This document shows, one piece after another, positions 22,036 to 32,837 of a stretch of 64,000 bases of DNA. The stretch is from contig JASDFA010000006.1 of the NCBI GenBank assembly GCA_035772735.1, positions 15,791,501-15,855,500 on the forward strand. The letters run 5' to 3'. The translations under genes and the position numbers were made by a program. The DNA comes from Datura wrightii. Its lineage: Eukaryota; Streptophyta; Magnoliopsida; Solanales; Solanaceae. A model generated the notes under the pieces. The model saw only the letters and a list, made by a program, of their open reading frames with translations, made no database searches and was not told where the DNA came from. How positions within the stretch are numbered: position 1 is the stretch's first letter; every line of letters begins with the position of its first letter.

Positions 22036-22658
22036 GATAATGCAAACTATCACCTTTGAGATAAGATAATCAAGTTTAAACTATGTATAACTTATAATCA
22101 ATAGGGCAGAACAATCAAGTCAAACAATTATTTAAAACAATTGGCCAGGATTAGTTATCGATATCCGGACGAGTCTACTTGATTGGATGACGCTGTTCAA
22201 ATAGTTATATGAATAGTAGTAAAATTCTCTGGATTTTTAAATATTTAAATGTTTGATTGTAAGTCTAAGATATAACATGAAGAATTCATATGGATTTTAC
22301 AATAGTTCCTTGGGAATAGACACTACGAGGCCAAGGATCAAGCCTAACGCCTCCCCTCGGCTAAGCGGCAATTACGATCCCTTCAGGCTGGTCTATTCTT
22401 AAGAACCATACACCGAATTCTTCAATACTCAGACCAGTATTCAAACAAGAAAATATTCTAGAATCCTAAGAATGATACTATACATCATATAAACAATTGT
22501 ACAGGAATCATCTTCCTCAAATCTGCCGGAACCCCACCTGGTTCAATCATTCTAACAATATATTGACAAGCTGTTCTAAGCTATTAATCAAAGTAACATA
22601 GTCTAACTTAAGTATCTACCTCAGGTGATAATAAACTTAGCCTAGTATGGCTAACATG
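22036..22658 (-). other. V1 leader, copy 2 (no gene)
   Basis: Minus-strand leader between the primer-binding site and the ORF1 ATG, nearly identical to copy 1 and in inverted orientation to it. The two leaders, 3.7 kb apart, could pair in one RNA. Confidence 0.8.
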
Positions 22659-22670
22659 GCTCTGATACCA
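22659..22670 (-). other. V1 primer-binding site for initiator tRNA-Met, copy 2
   Basis: GCTCTGATACCA on the plus strand, the reverse complement of copy 1. Confidence 0.9.
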
Positions 22671-22764
22671 ATTCTACAGGATCTTAATTATTATGAACAT
22701 GCATAAATGTATAAACTGTATTTAAACTAATACAGTAGATAGGAAGAACATGAACACTTACTTG

Positions 22765-22770
22765 TTTATT
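22765..22770 (-). terminator. V1 polyadenylation signal, copy 2
   Basis: TTTATT on the plus strand (AATAAA on the minus strand), about 92 bp downstream of the TATA box. Confidence 0.75.
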
Positions 22771-22861
22771 AAAAGTGCAGAAGCATTACAGAGAATTTCA
22801 GAGTACCTAAATATTTCTGATATCTAAAATTTCGAATGCTTTCCTAGTTTACATGGACTGT

Positions 22862-23244
22862 CTTATATAGACAGAAATTTGATAAAGTAAAAACAGGTGT
22901 CTTCAATTTGATTGGAGCATCTGGATTTCTTTATCTTCAAGGGGTCCCATAAGTTTGGGTGGAGTCTGCTTTCCGCCACAGTTGGTCCCATCTTTATGTT
23001 AGTGGAAATCTCTTTTCAGAGTGGAGCCTTTACTTTTGTAAAGTAGATGCTTTTCCTTTTGCTTTCCACAAAGTATTGTCGGCCATATGTAATAGCTTTG
23101 TCATTTAGTCTTTTGTCAAGACTTTAATCAGTGATAATTCCGAACCTATGGTTCTCTATCACTATTTCCTTAGGTAATTCCGAACCTTTGGTTCTCTACC
23201 AGGAAAGCCAATAATTCCAGACTTTAATGTCTTCTATTGGGACT
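22862..23244 (-). promoter_or_regulatory. V1 intergenic region and promoter, copy 2
   Basis: Complete intergenic region, from the ORF2 stop (23,245) to the TATA box (CTTATATA on the plus strand, 22,862-22,869). Upstream it holds two copies of an element around TTCCGAACC..GGTTCTCTA (23,145-23,198), each centred on an inverted repeat. Drives the ORF1 copy at 22,035. Confidence 0.82.
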
Positions 23245-24579
23245 TTAGTCTGAGTAAAGACTTAAATAGGACTGTGCTATACCTTTTGGTTCTAGCATAT
23301 CCCCATTATTACCGCTATGGGATGAGCTTACTTCTTCAAGAAGTTGAGATGCTGATTCTTCATCTGAATTTTCATCTAACTCTGAAAGAGCCTTTTGGAG
23401 CTTTTTCTTAAGCTCTTCTTTGGACTTGGATTTTTGTGCTACCTTCTTCTTAGGAGGTTGCTTAGAGTCATCCTTTTTGATGGCTGGTGTCCATCCTTTT
23501 GCGAAAATTTCTTTGGACAAGTATTTGATCCTGTCCGACTCATGAACTGCAAAAGTCCAAGAAATAATAAAAGATATCTTTTTAATGATAAAATATTTGC
23601 ATAATTTAATATGCTCAGGTAGTGTAGAGATATCTAAATCAATTTGAAATTGATTAAATCTTTCGGCGAAGTTTCTGGGGAGGACTTCTTGGTTTCCTCC
23701 GAAAGCACTCCACCAATCGTAAAACCATCTAGGGATAGTCTTACTGCTGATTTCAGGTCCGTATTTGACGAACCATGTGTGGTTGGCTGGCCTTAGGAAC
23801 AGGAAGTTAAACCACGCGTCCCTGTAATCAAACCAGTTGTATGTTTGGGGCCTGAAGGGCCTTGAAAGGTTGATTGGTGTGTGAAGGTGAGATACCTGCC
23901 AATCAAATGGAGAGAAAATATTTTTAATTGTAAATTTTGAGTAGGCGATGCTACTCGGATCTGCCTCATCCTTGAGGATGTGTTCGACATCAATGGACCC
24001 TGTATCAACCAAAATAAATTCATAGTATTTTCTGGTTTTTAGGGGGTTGCTGGTTTCAATGAAGTTCTGATCAGTGTAAATAGGTCTGATCAGACTTTTG
24101 ATGTCAAAACTTTCAAACTCCTTGTCTAGAGCTAAGACTGGAGTGATGAGTATAGAAACATTCTTAAAGACTTCCTTGGTCTTTGGGATTCTTGCAACCT
24201 CTTTTCCTTTGGGGGAGAGGTTAGGATTGACTGCTTGGGCAAAGCTTTCGGGAGCTTTGTAAGCATAGCTGTCTTTGGTTTGGATTTTGGAGAATCTAGG
24301 TTCACCAGAAGGAGAAGATGATGAAGGTTTGGACTCTTTTATAAAAGGAGAAGAAACCTTAGGTTTTTCAGCTTTTGGGGCTGGGGCAGACAGAAGAGGG
24401 AAAGGAGTGACTGTTAGCCTGGGATCTAATGGAGGAATTCCGGCTAATACAGAGTATTTGTTCATACTAGGAAGGTCGTTCGAAGACGGCCGGATTGTGA
24501 AAGGTGAGGCAGATGCCCTAAGAACGTCCTTTCCAGAAGGACCACTGTGTGTCGAGGATTTAGGCCTGAGCGGCTTCAT
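23245..24579 (-). CDS. V1 ORF2 protein, minus-strand copy (444 aa)
   Basis: An open frame starting at an ATG that overlaps the end of the RNase H frame by 20 nt, as expected for coupled translation. The first 110 residues are Ser/Pro-rich and low-complexity. The middle carries KTRKYYEFILVDTGS (about 180) and a Trp/Tyr-rich block (HTWFVK, RWFYDWW, about 266-292). The tail has a Lys-rich helix and an acidic stretch. In position it matches florendovirus ORF2 or the transactivator position of related genera; its function is not established here. Intact, unlike the polyprotein. Confidence 0.85.
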   Translation of the reverse strand: MKPLRPKSSTHSGPSGKDVLRASASPFTIRPSSNDLPSMNKYSVLAGIPPLDPRLTVTPFPLLSAPAPKAEKPKVSSPFIKESKPSSSSPSGEPRFSKIQTKDSYAYKAPESFAQAVNPNLSPKGKEVARIPKTKEVFKNVSILITPVLALDKEFESFDIKSLIRPIYTDQNFIETSNPLKTRKYYEFILVDTGSIDVEHILKDEADPSSIAYSKFTIKNIFSPFDWQVSHLHTPINLSRPFRPQTYNWFDYRDAWFNFLFLRPANHTWFVKYGPEISSKTIPRWFYDWWSAFGGNQEVLPRNFAERFNQFQIDLDISTLPEHIKLCKYFIIKKISFIISWTFAVHESDRIKYLSKEIFAKGWTPAIKKDDSKQPPKKKVAQKSKSKEELKKKLQKALSELDENSDEESASQLLEEVSSSHSGNNGDMLEPKGIAQSYLSLYSD

Positions 24580-26779
24580 TTTTATCCTGCAAAAATTCCC
24601 TGGTTAGATAATCAGGCAAAGAATTGTTTTCTCCTTTAAGGAATTCAATCTTAAAATCAAAATTTGATAACAAGGCTTGCCACCTAGCAAAGATTTGTTT
24701 GGAAACCAAATTTTTAACATCCTTTTGTAAAATGTCTTTGGCAGATTTGCAATCTACTCTAAGCAGAAAAGATTTATTAATCAAATCATCTTGGAATTTA
24801 GTAATACACAAGACGATAGAAAGTACTTCCTTTTTAACGGTGCTGTAATTCTTTTGAGCAGAATTCCATACACCTGAGGTATACCTGACAAGTTGTTCAA
24901 AATCCTCGGGGGATTTTCTTTGCTTCAAAATACCTCCATACCCTAAGTCAGAGGCATCAGTTTCCACAATCATGAAGGCATCTGGATTTGGGATGCCCAA
25001 ACAAGGGAGATCTTTTACGATATCCTTAATCCTTTTGACGGCTCTGGTCTGTTCCTCAGACCATGGGCATGGCTTTTTCTTAAGCCTTTCAAACAAAGGT
25101 TTGCAGATATGTCTTACCTTTGGTATGAAGTCTGCAACATAATTAATACTTCCCAAAAATCTTTGTAATTGGGTCTTGTCTGTAATGACATCAGGAAATT
25201 TGTTCGAGAACTCAATGGCTCTGCAAATAGGTTTGTAAGTTCCCTGATACAGATCATGTCCAAGAAACCTAATGCTCATTTGAAAGAGTTTAATTTTCTT
25301 GGCACTAACGACCAATCCATTTTTCTTAACTATATCAAAAAATATGTTAAGATGTTTAAAATGAGAATCAATGTCCTCAGAAAAGATTAACACATCATCT
25401 ATGTAAACTATAGACATATAGCTTACATGGTTGAATATGTCATTCATAATCTTTTGAAATTCACTTGGGGCATTTTTAAGCCCAAAAGGCATAACGTTCC
25501 ATTCATACTGTCCAAACGGAACATTGAATGCAGTTTTATATTTATCTTTTTCAGATATTTGAATTTGCCAAAACCCTGACTTCATGTCAAACTTGCTGTA
25601 GACATTAGCCTTAAAAGTTCTTTTCAAAAGATCCCTTTTATTAGGAATCGGATATCTGATCCATTTTAAAACGGAGTTTAAAGGTTTGTAATTAATCACA
25701 AGTCTGGGAGAGCCTCTTTCCTGCTCCGCAGCCTTGTTGACATAAAAGGCCGAACAGCTCCAAGGGGACTTGGAGGGCCGGATAATTTTGTTTTCCAAAA
25801 GTGAGTTGATTTCTGTTTTACAGATTTCCATAAGATCATGACTCATTTGAATGGGCCTAGCTTTTGTGCTAATGGACCTTTCATTGAATCCATCAATATA
25901 TGGTAAATCAACAGTGTGGGCTTTTCTGGCCCAAAAAGCATTTGGAAAATCTGAACAGATTCCAGTTTTAAATTTTTCCTCAAGATGGGCTATCTTAGTA
26001 ACCATTCCCGGGGTTTTTAAAATCTGTTCAATTCTTTTAATTTTTAAATCATCTTTTAAAAATCCAATTTGTTTGGAAAGATGAAAGACCTTGAATGCAG
26101 TTTTGTCATGCAGAAATTTGCTTTCATTTTTTGAAAGAGTTTTAACAAAAGGAAATTCAAGGGTTTTCCCCAAAACTTTGGTTTTAATTGATTCAAAACC
26201 TGAAATGAAGGGTTTAATTTGGGTGATGAAAGGGATCCCCAAAATAATCTCTTCATTTATGTTTTTGGTAATAACAAAATCGTTTTTTAAACAAATTCCA
26301 TTATTACAAATGTGAGCATTAGACAACTTGTAGTCAATCTGTATACGCTCACCAGTTGCACTATACAGCTTTGTAGTGCCTTTGGTTAGGTACTTAGTTG
26401 GTACCAGTCCTTCGATAATGCAGTTCCTGTCTGCACCACTGTCTAACAAAGCAATCTTGTTGAATGTTAGATCACCAATAATTAATTTAATAAAGATATG
26501 TGAACTCTGAGGTTTCACCTGCGTTATTGTAAGAACTCCTGGTTCTTCATTACCTTGGTGAGAAGATTCAGCTTCTTCAATGATATCTGTATAATGCTTT
26601 GGAGAGTTATGCTCTCTATCTGTGTCAGAAGATTCTTGGTCTTCTTTAATTTCTTTAAGCAGTTTTTTAGCCAGCTTCTCAACTTCGATGCTGCTAAGCC
26701 TTGCCTTGATGTCTCTAACTTCATCCTTTAGGAGACTTATTTCCTTCCGGAGATCACCAATGGATGGCTCCTTACTCTT
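24560..26779 (-). pseudogene. V1 protease - reverse transcriptase - RNase H, minus-strand copy
   Basis: Aspartic protease with LDSGADRN near the start, RT with PWSCSAFYVNK, LVINYKPLN and YIDDVLIFS, then RNase H with VETDASDLGYGG and ending SLPDYLTREF. Makes the viral DNA genome from RNA and processes the polyprotein. It is in the same frame as the coat-protein region upstream and is cut off from it only by a TAG at 26,780-26,782. The frame is otherwise open to its stop at 24,560. It has no convincing ATG of its own (a GTG at 26,518 is the first alternative), which also argues for a polyprotein. Confidence 0.88.
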
Positions 26780-29571
26780 CTATGAGTTGAATTTTTCCAT
26801 GACTTGCTTCATGCTGAATGGAGTGACAGTTGGTCTGTCCTTCTTTTCTTTAAGCATAAGCTTTTGGAGCTCAAGAAGGTACTTCCTTCTAGCTTCTTCA
26901 TCTTGAATGTGTTCGATAGTAGCGAACAAAGTTTCTGCAGCCTTTTCAGAAAGAACTTTGAGAGACCTGCTGTCGCACAGGCAAAATGCACCATTACAGT
27001 TGCAATCCGTTGTTGAATCTTCTGATTCTGATTCTTGTGCTACATTCAAGTAGTCTTCATCAGATTCTGCTTCTTCAGAGGAAGAGTATTCTGATTCAGA
27101 TTCTTCTTCTTCCAAAATGGAGAAGAGTTTCTGTTTCGTTTCCTCATCAACTCCGAGAAGATTAATCTTCTTCTTTTTCTTACTGTTTCTTGGGCAGTCT
27201 GGGGATTTGTGGCCTCTTTTGCCACATGTCCAACAGGTGTCCTCAACAGCTTGGGGTCTTCTTGAACCCTTTCTTTTGGACCTTCTTTCGTCCTTTCTAC
27301 GTTTGGACCTTTCTGAGGTCTTTCTTGTCCTTTTGAAAGGTTCTCCTTTCTTGGTCCTTTTGTCTGGTTTGGACGAAGGAGGCTTTAACATAGGAAACCC
27401 AAAGTCTTGGCAGAAGGTTCCTAAGTCTTTGCTAGAATCTCTTTGATCCTTTTTAATCTGTTCTTTGAGCTTCAGGTCTGTGCAGAGCTCAAGGGCAACA
27501 ACATTAATGAGACTGATAATGTCACCATATGCAAGTTCTGCATACGGTATCTTACCGTCACAACGATCTCTTATTTTGGACCTAACCTTTTCTGCAAAAT
27601 GGGTAGGAAGGCCACTGATGAACCTTTCTTTCCAGTATTCATTGTTGCAGTCTGGCCTGATGAGTACCTTATTCAGGAACATATCCTTATACCATCTGAA
27701 GTCCGTGAGCTTCTTGCAGTATAGATTGTTAAGAATCTCCAGGCTTCTGTCCTGAAACAATTTGGGTTCACCCACAAAGTGTTTGGCGATGCTGTACAAT
27801 AAAGTTGTAGTGGCATCTTCCTGATTTTCTTGGCTGACAAGCTCCTGGCCTGCTTCAATCTTAACAATTGTTTTTAGTGCTGTGGCACTAAGGATCTCCT
27901 GTCTGTTATGTTCGGTGAGGTAGTTATCCCACCAATTTTTCAACATTCCGGTAAAACCTGCAATAATTAAACCGCAAGCTTCCTTGTCAGAAGAGTTCTT
28001 CATTTTATAGGCAGTTATATTCATGCCTATTTCTTGTAACTTGGCATAGATCTGTCCTTCAGCCATGCCATCAATGTTCCATTCGGTGATGCTGGTTCCG
28101 TCAGCAGTACCCTGTGGATAGAAGTTGTTTTCCTCAAACTGCATGTCTGGGAATGAAGGCCTCTTGTAGAAGTTCCTGTTATTATGGTGCCTCTTGCTGG
28201 AGCTTTCTGCAATAGCACCAATCTTCTGACCATTGCTATCTCCTTTGTTGAGGTTAAGTTTAGTCAGTTCTTCACTGATTTTCTCAAGAAGGTTTTGTCC
28301 TTTAAGGTACTTTGGAAAATCCTTTTTGGAGAATTCATTTACCTTGAAAGGAGGTTCACTGAAAGAAGTGTGAACGGATTTGGAAGGACTCTGTTTGGAG
28401 CTGAAAAGGCTAGTACTAGAAGTACTGGGAGATTTTTTGGTTTCTTCAATCTGTTGGGAAACAACATGAAGAATTTGGTTTGTATAGTTATTCTGCTCGT
28501 AGACTTTGTTCAAATCTTCGGCAGTGACTGGAGCAGTAGGTTGGCTACTAGATTTTTTGAAGGGAGAGGCTTTTATAGTCTCATTTCTGTAAGGTATTAG
28601 GATACCTTCGAGTGGAGGAGTGACAGAGTTCACCGTTTTCTCCTTAGTATGCCATTGTCTGACAATCATTTTAAGAGAGGAGCTGCTGTCTCCAAGCTGA
28701 CCAGTGACTTCAAACCACTTAAAGAATTCAAGTTCTGTTCTGAACCTTTTCATGTCTTTGTACCATTTATCTCTGAAAATGGTCCTTTCTTCAATAGTAT
28801 AATTTGCTTTATACCATTCTTTTTTAACCTTATGTTCTGGAAGGTTCCACCATTCAGTTATCTTCTTTTTGTTGATCTCGTAATCATCATCTGATGAGAG
28901 AACACCCAAAGAATCTTTTCTTCTCTGCTCAGGTCTCATTTCACTGGCAGTAGGACTGGTAGGCATGTCACCTGTAGGTTCTTCATAGAAAACTTTAGGG
29001 ATAGTGTGAGAATAATCCACGCCGTGGATTTTCCCTGGTTCACCATCATTCTCAGAAGAATTACTATTATTACCCTCCCGGGGACAAAAAGAAGAAGGTC
29101 TAGCCGAAGACATTCTTCTACTTGAAGACGCTTGGCTACAAGAGTTGGATCTCAAAAATTTAAGATTTATGGATCCATCTGGAAATTGGATAACCCTGTC
29201 GATCTGAGACCGTTCGGGTTGAAGAGGAGTAGGATGGGTAATGGAATCGAATTTCCATTCTTCATCAGATAAGATGTCAGTCCATCTGAGAAGTCTAGGG
29301 ACAAAGGTAGTACAGTGCTCTTGGTTAGCTTCCATGAGCATGGTAACCCCTTTGACACTAGCATTAATAGCCTTTGGGGCTATTGTGGTCTTCATTAGCT
29401 TATAATATACCCTGTATATTATAGCTATTTCACGGGTATCAACCTTGCTATTCATGTTCTTGGTCTTGACATTAAGTGTCAAGGTATCCAGGATGTTGGG
29501 GTCCTGAATATCGACCGAGAAATTGGGATAGCAATTAAAGTATACCGGGCCATTGGCGAGGTTACTTTCTA
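26780..29571 (-). pseudogene. V1 movement protein - coat protein, 5'-truncated and ended by a stop (minus strand, first pass)
   Basis: Begins inside the movement protein, missing about 122 N-terminal residues because the sequence is joined at 29,572-29,578 to an inverted promoter. It carries the rest of the movement domain, the linker, the coat-protein core, the CCHC zinc knuckle (CWTCGKRGHKSPDC) and acidic Ser/Glu stretches. It ends at a TAG (plus-strand CTA, 26,780) where the plus-strand copy has a Glu codon. Downstream the same frame stays open into the protease. Confidence 0.9.
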
Positions 29572-29793
29572 AGACTCCACCCAAACTTATGGGACCCCTT
29601 GAAGATAAAGAAATCCAGATGCTCCAATCAAATTGAAGACACCTGTTTTTACTTTATCAAATTTCTGTCTATATAAGACAGTCCATGTAAACTAGGAAAG
29701 CATTCGAAATTTTAGATATCAGAAATATTTAGGTACTCTGAAATTCTCTGTAATGCTTCCGCACTTTTAATAAACAAGTAAGTGTTCATGTTC
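29572..29793 (+). promoter_or_regulatory. V1 promoter fragment, copy 3, facing the V2 fragment
   Basis: Partial V1 promoter in plus orientation: TATATAAG at 29,670-29,677 and AATAAA at 29,769-29,774. It joins the truncated movement protein through 7 shared bases (AGACTCC). On the other side it stops 19 bp after AATAAA, where V2 begins. Confidence 0.82.
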
Positions 29794-30086
29794 AATGGAC
29801 TGAGACCCAGCAAAAATATGCTACGGTGGCCCATGAAATGCTTTGTATTGTTAAATGCGTCTTAAAATTTCAAGACGATCTTTATAACAAAAAATTTCTA
29901 ATTAGGACTGATAATAATGCAGTCAAATTTATGTTTAAAAAGGATTTTAAACATGATGCCTCGAAAATTATATTTGCAAGATGGCAGGCCCAATTAGCGC
30001 CCTTTGATTTTAATATAGAATATAAAAAGGGAAGTGATAATTCACTACCAGATTTCCTAACAAGAGAATTTTTAAATGCAAACTAA
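29794..30086 (+). pseudogene. V2 RNase H, C-terminal fragment (second virus)
   Basis: About 95 codons: KFQDDLYNKKF, then KIIFARWQAQLAPFDFNIEY, and the ending DNSLPDFLTREF. It aligns with the end of V1 RNase H (KFQDDLINKSF, QIFARWQALLSNFDFKIEF, SLPDYLTREF) but differs at roughly half the positions, so it comes from another virus and not from a damaged V1 copy. The upstream polymerase is missing. Confidence 0.88.
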
Positions 30087-31593
30087 CAAAATCTGTTTTT
30101 GTTGTAGAATGAGGCCGCAATGGCCCTTCCCCCATGGAAGAGGTCGAGGAAGAGGTACTCCTGGAGGTTATAGCCGAGGGAGTTCAAGTTCAAGTAACAG
30201 AAGTTATACTTCTGCAGCATCAAATTCAGGAAGTAATACTTCCAGAAATACAGTCATCAGGAGAGGAAATCTGACTCTAACAAATGAGAATATTTCTCAA
30301 AGAAGAGAAAATGAAAGTCCTTCTTCTATTAACTTGGAAGATATTCCAAGAGACAGCCCGTTATACGAGGCTCTGCAACAACATATAGCCAGTAGAAGAG
30401 TGCAAAATGATACATATGCCTCTGCTACTATGGAACCAATGGAATAACCTAAGAATAGTGAAAAGGTTCCAAAGAAAGAAGTGATACTTCTGCTTGAAAA
30501 CAAAGATATTTTGTGGAAAGAAGATATTTGAGAAATAACCCAAAAATATTTGATAGAAAAATTATATTTTCTGGGTAAGTCATACAAAACCCGAAATTAC
30601 TATGAAAGTAGTCTTCTGAGTACAGGAAGTGTAGAGATATCTCACTTCAAGGATAGCAGAGATGAGACAGTTTATAACTTCTCAAAATTGATCATAAAAA
30701 GAATTATATCTATGGAAGAATGGGGAATATCCACCATGAAAGAAAGACAAGTGATACTTGGAAACGGAAGAATGAATTTCACTTATTGGGATTATATCCA
30801 GGCATTTTCATATGTATTATATTATAATAATGATAAACACAAGCATACTTGGTTTATCAAGGTATGTTCAAAGGTATTCCAACGAACAATACCGAATTGG
30901 TTTATTCAATGGTGGACATTCCACGGCCCATCCATCAGGATATTACCTGAAAAATTAAAAGAGTTATATGACTCATGGATGCAATTATCTCCAGATTTGG
31001 ATAAATTATACAAAGAAGAACATATAAGTTCTCCTGAAAATATTAGCCAGATCATGTTCTTCATAGAATTTTCTATCCCTTGGATTCATAAATGGATCCC
31101 TGAATTCGGTTATACCGAAGACCAGATTCCGTGTATTTATCGGACCTACTACAATAATTTTTGGGACAAGATGATGAAGATAGACCCAAATACCCAAAAG
31201 ATTTTTGGGCAAGAAACAATTGATGATATTCATAAAGCCTTAAAAACTTATAAAGACAAAGAAGAAAAGGATGTAATTAAAAACAGTCCTTTAAGGCATA
31301 TCGCAAGGAAGATTGCTTACCAACCGGGAGATAAGACCCGTCAGATTGAAGATTATCTAAATTTGGTTAAAAAGAATTTAATGGAATCTTTTGATCAAAT
31401 TTCAAGTAAATCAGACACATCAATGAAAAGTCTCTCAAATTACGAGGATTCACAAATGGATGAAGAAGTGGACACTGAAGATGTTCTACGAGAAGCAGAA
31501 AAGCTTCTACAAGAAGATAAGCTTGAGGAAGGAGATAGCACCGAAGAATTCGTACAGAGGATGTTGAATGCACAAGGGAAGAAGAAAATCTGA
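30076..31593 (+). pseudogene. V2 ORF2 protein, broken by two in-frame stops
   Basis: Starts at an ATG overlapping the end of the RNase H frame, the same arrangement as V1. N-terminus has GRGRGRGTPGG followed by Ser/Asn-rich sequence. In-frame stops at 30,445-30,447 (TAA) and 30,529-30,531 (TGA) split it; after them the same frame runs 347 codons to 31,593. The second part contains KTRNYYESSLLSTGSVEI, HTWFIK and IPNWFIQWW, matching the V1 ORF2 blocks in order and spacing, and ends in acidic and Lys-rich sequence. A homologue of V1 ORF2 in a different virus. Confidence 0.85.
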
Positions 31594-32311
31594 GCCCTTG
31601 TAGGCCCTTGAGGACCCCACCGACAGAGATAGCTGTCTGAAGTGCAATAATAGAGCACTACTGTACAAAGTCACTGTAGATAGGAATTTTCTATTTAAAG
31701 AGGCCTTCGCCTCATTTGTAGATCATCAGAAATTTTAGTTTTTCTCTCTCTCTCTAGATTTTCGCTCTGCCTTCTCTCTAAGAAAGCAAAGCTTTTGTAA
31801 AGTTGTAATCTTTTCTTTTGTATAGAGAAAATCATAAATCGTCCAACTTTGGGCACAACTTCCGGTGTCAAGGTATTTATTTTTAAGTTTTTGTTTTTAT
31901 ACTTCTTCTCCGATGGCCGTGCTTATAGCCGGCTAAAAATCTATCTATGTTGAATCCCATCTTACTTTAGATCTCATAAAACAATTCCTAGGCTCTGATA
32001 CCATCGTGAACAGGATCTACGTCGGCGGTAGTCCGCCGGCGGTGATAGACCTTATTCGGATAATATCCTTGTCTTCGAACAAGAATCAAAACAAGGAGGA
32101 ATTATTATATGAACTGTATAAAGCCTTGGTATATAGATTACTAGCTGTATGGTAAACTTTTACCGGAGCACGGGGCCTGTCTGGACAAAATACTGCCGGA
32201 TCTTGAGACCATGTGTACAGGATACCTTTTTAGGGGCTCCCCGGGATAACAACGGCCCTTAACAACTCCAAATAACGGGCCTTTTCACCGGGCAACTGTA
32301 CGTAGCCACAA
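31594..32311 (+). other. V2 non-coding region, probably rearranged
   Basis: No gene. After the ORF2 stop comes a TATA-like CTATTTAAAG (about 31,690), the hairpin GAGGCC-TTC-GCCTC, then a CT-rich tract (31,739-31,757) as in plant 5' leaders. Further on, GCTCTGATACCA (31,992-32,003) is an initiator-tRNA primer site on the opposite strand, with unrelated leader-like sequence up to 32,311. Confidence 0.6.
31992..32003 (-). other. Primer-binding site for initiator tRNA-Met, inverted, in V2 region
   Basis: TGGTATCAGAGC on the minus strand, preceded on that strand by GATCCTG as in V1. Its orientation is opposite to the V2 coding frames. Alternatively it belongs to a further element such as a copia-type retrotransposon, which uses the same primer. 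Confidence 0.7.
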
Positions 32312-32837
32312 ATATTGTTAGAATGATTGAACCAGGTGGGGTTCCGGCAGATTTGAGGAAGATGATTCCTGTACAATTGTTTATATGATGTATAGTATCA
32401 TTCTTAGGATTCTAGAATATTTTCTTGTTTGAATACTGGTCTGAGTATTGAAGAATTCGGTGTATGGTTCTTAAGAATAGACCAGCCTGAAGGGATCGTA
32501 ATTGCCGCTTAGCCGAGGGGAGGCGTTAGGCTTGATCCTTGGCCTCGTAGTGTCTATTCCCAAGGAACTATTGTAAAATCCATATGAATTCTTCATGTTA
32601 TATCTTAGACTTACAATCAAACATTTAAATATTTAAAAATCCAGAGAATTTTACTACTATTCATATAACTATTTGAACAGCGTCATCCAATCAAGTAGAC
32701 TCGTCCGGATATCGATAACTAATCCTGGCCAATTGTTTTAAATAATTGTTTGACTTGATTGTTCTGCCCTATTGATTATAAGTTATACATAGTTTAAACT
32801 TGATTATCTTATCTCAAAGGTGATAGTTTGCATTATC
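32312..32837 (+). other. V1 leader, copy 3 (no gene)
   Basis: Begins at ATTGTTAGAATGATTG, about 110 bp past where the primer-binding site would be, and runs to the ORF1 ATG. The promoter and primer site for this copy are missing; V2 sequence stands in their place. Confidence 0.8.

Noticed and set aside
19294..29584. Intact, potentially active viral genome
   Set aside because: No copy has an unbroken polyprotein with promoter and primer site: every one is truncated, frameshifted or stopped.
32820..32837. GTG start six codons before the ORF1 ATG
   Set aside because: Plant cytoplasmic translation rarely starts at GTG; the ATG at 32,838 is preferred.
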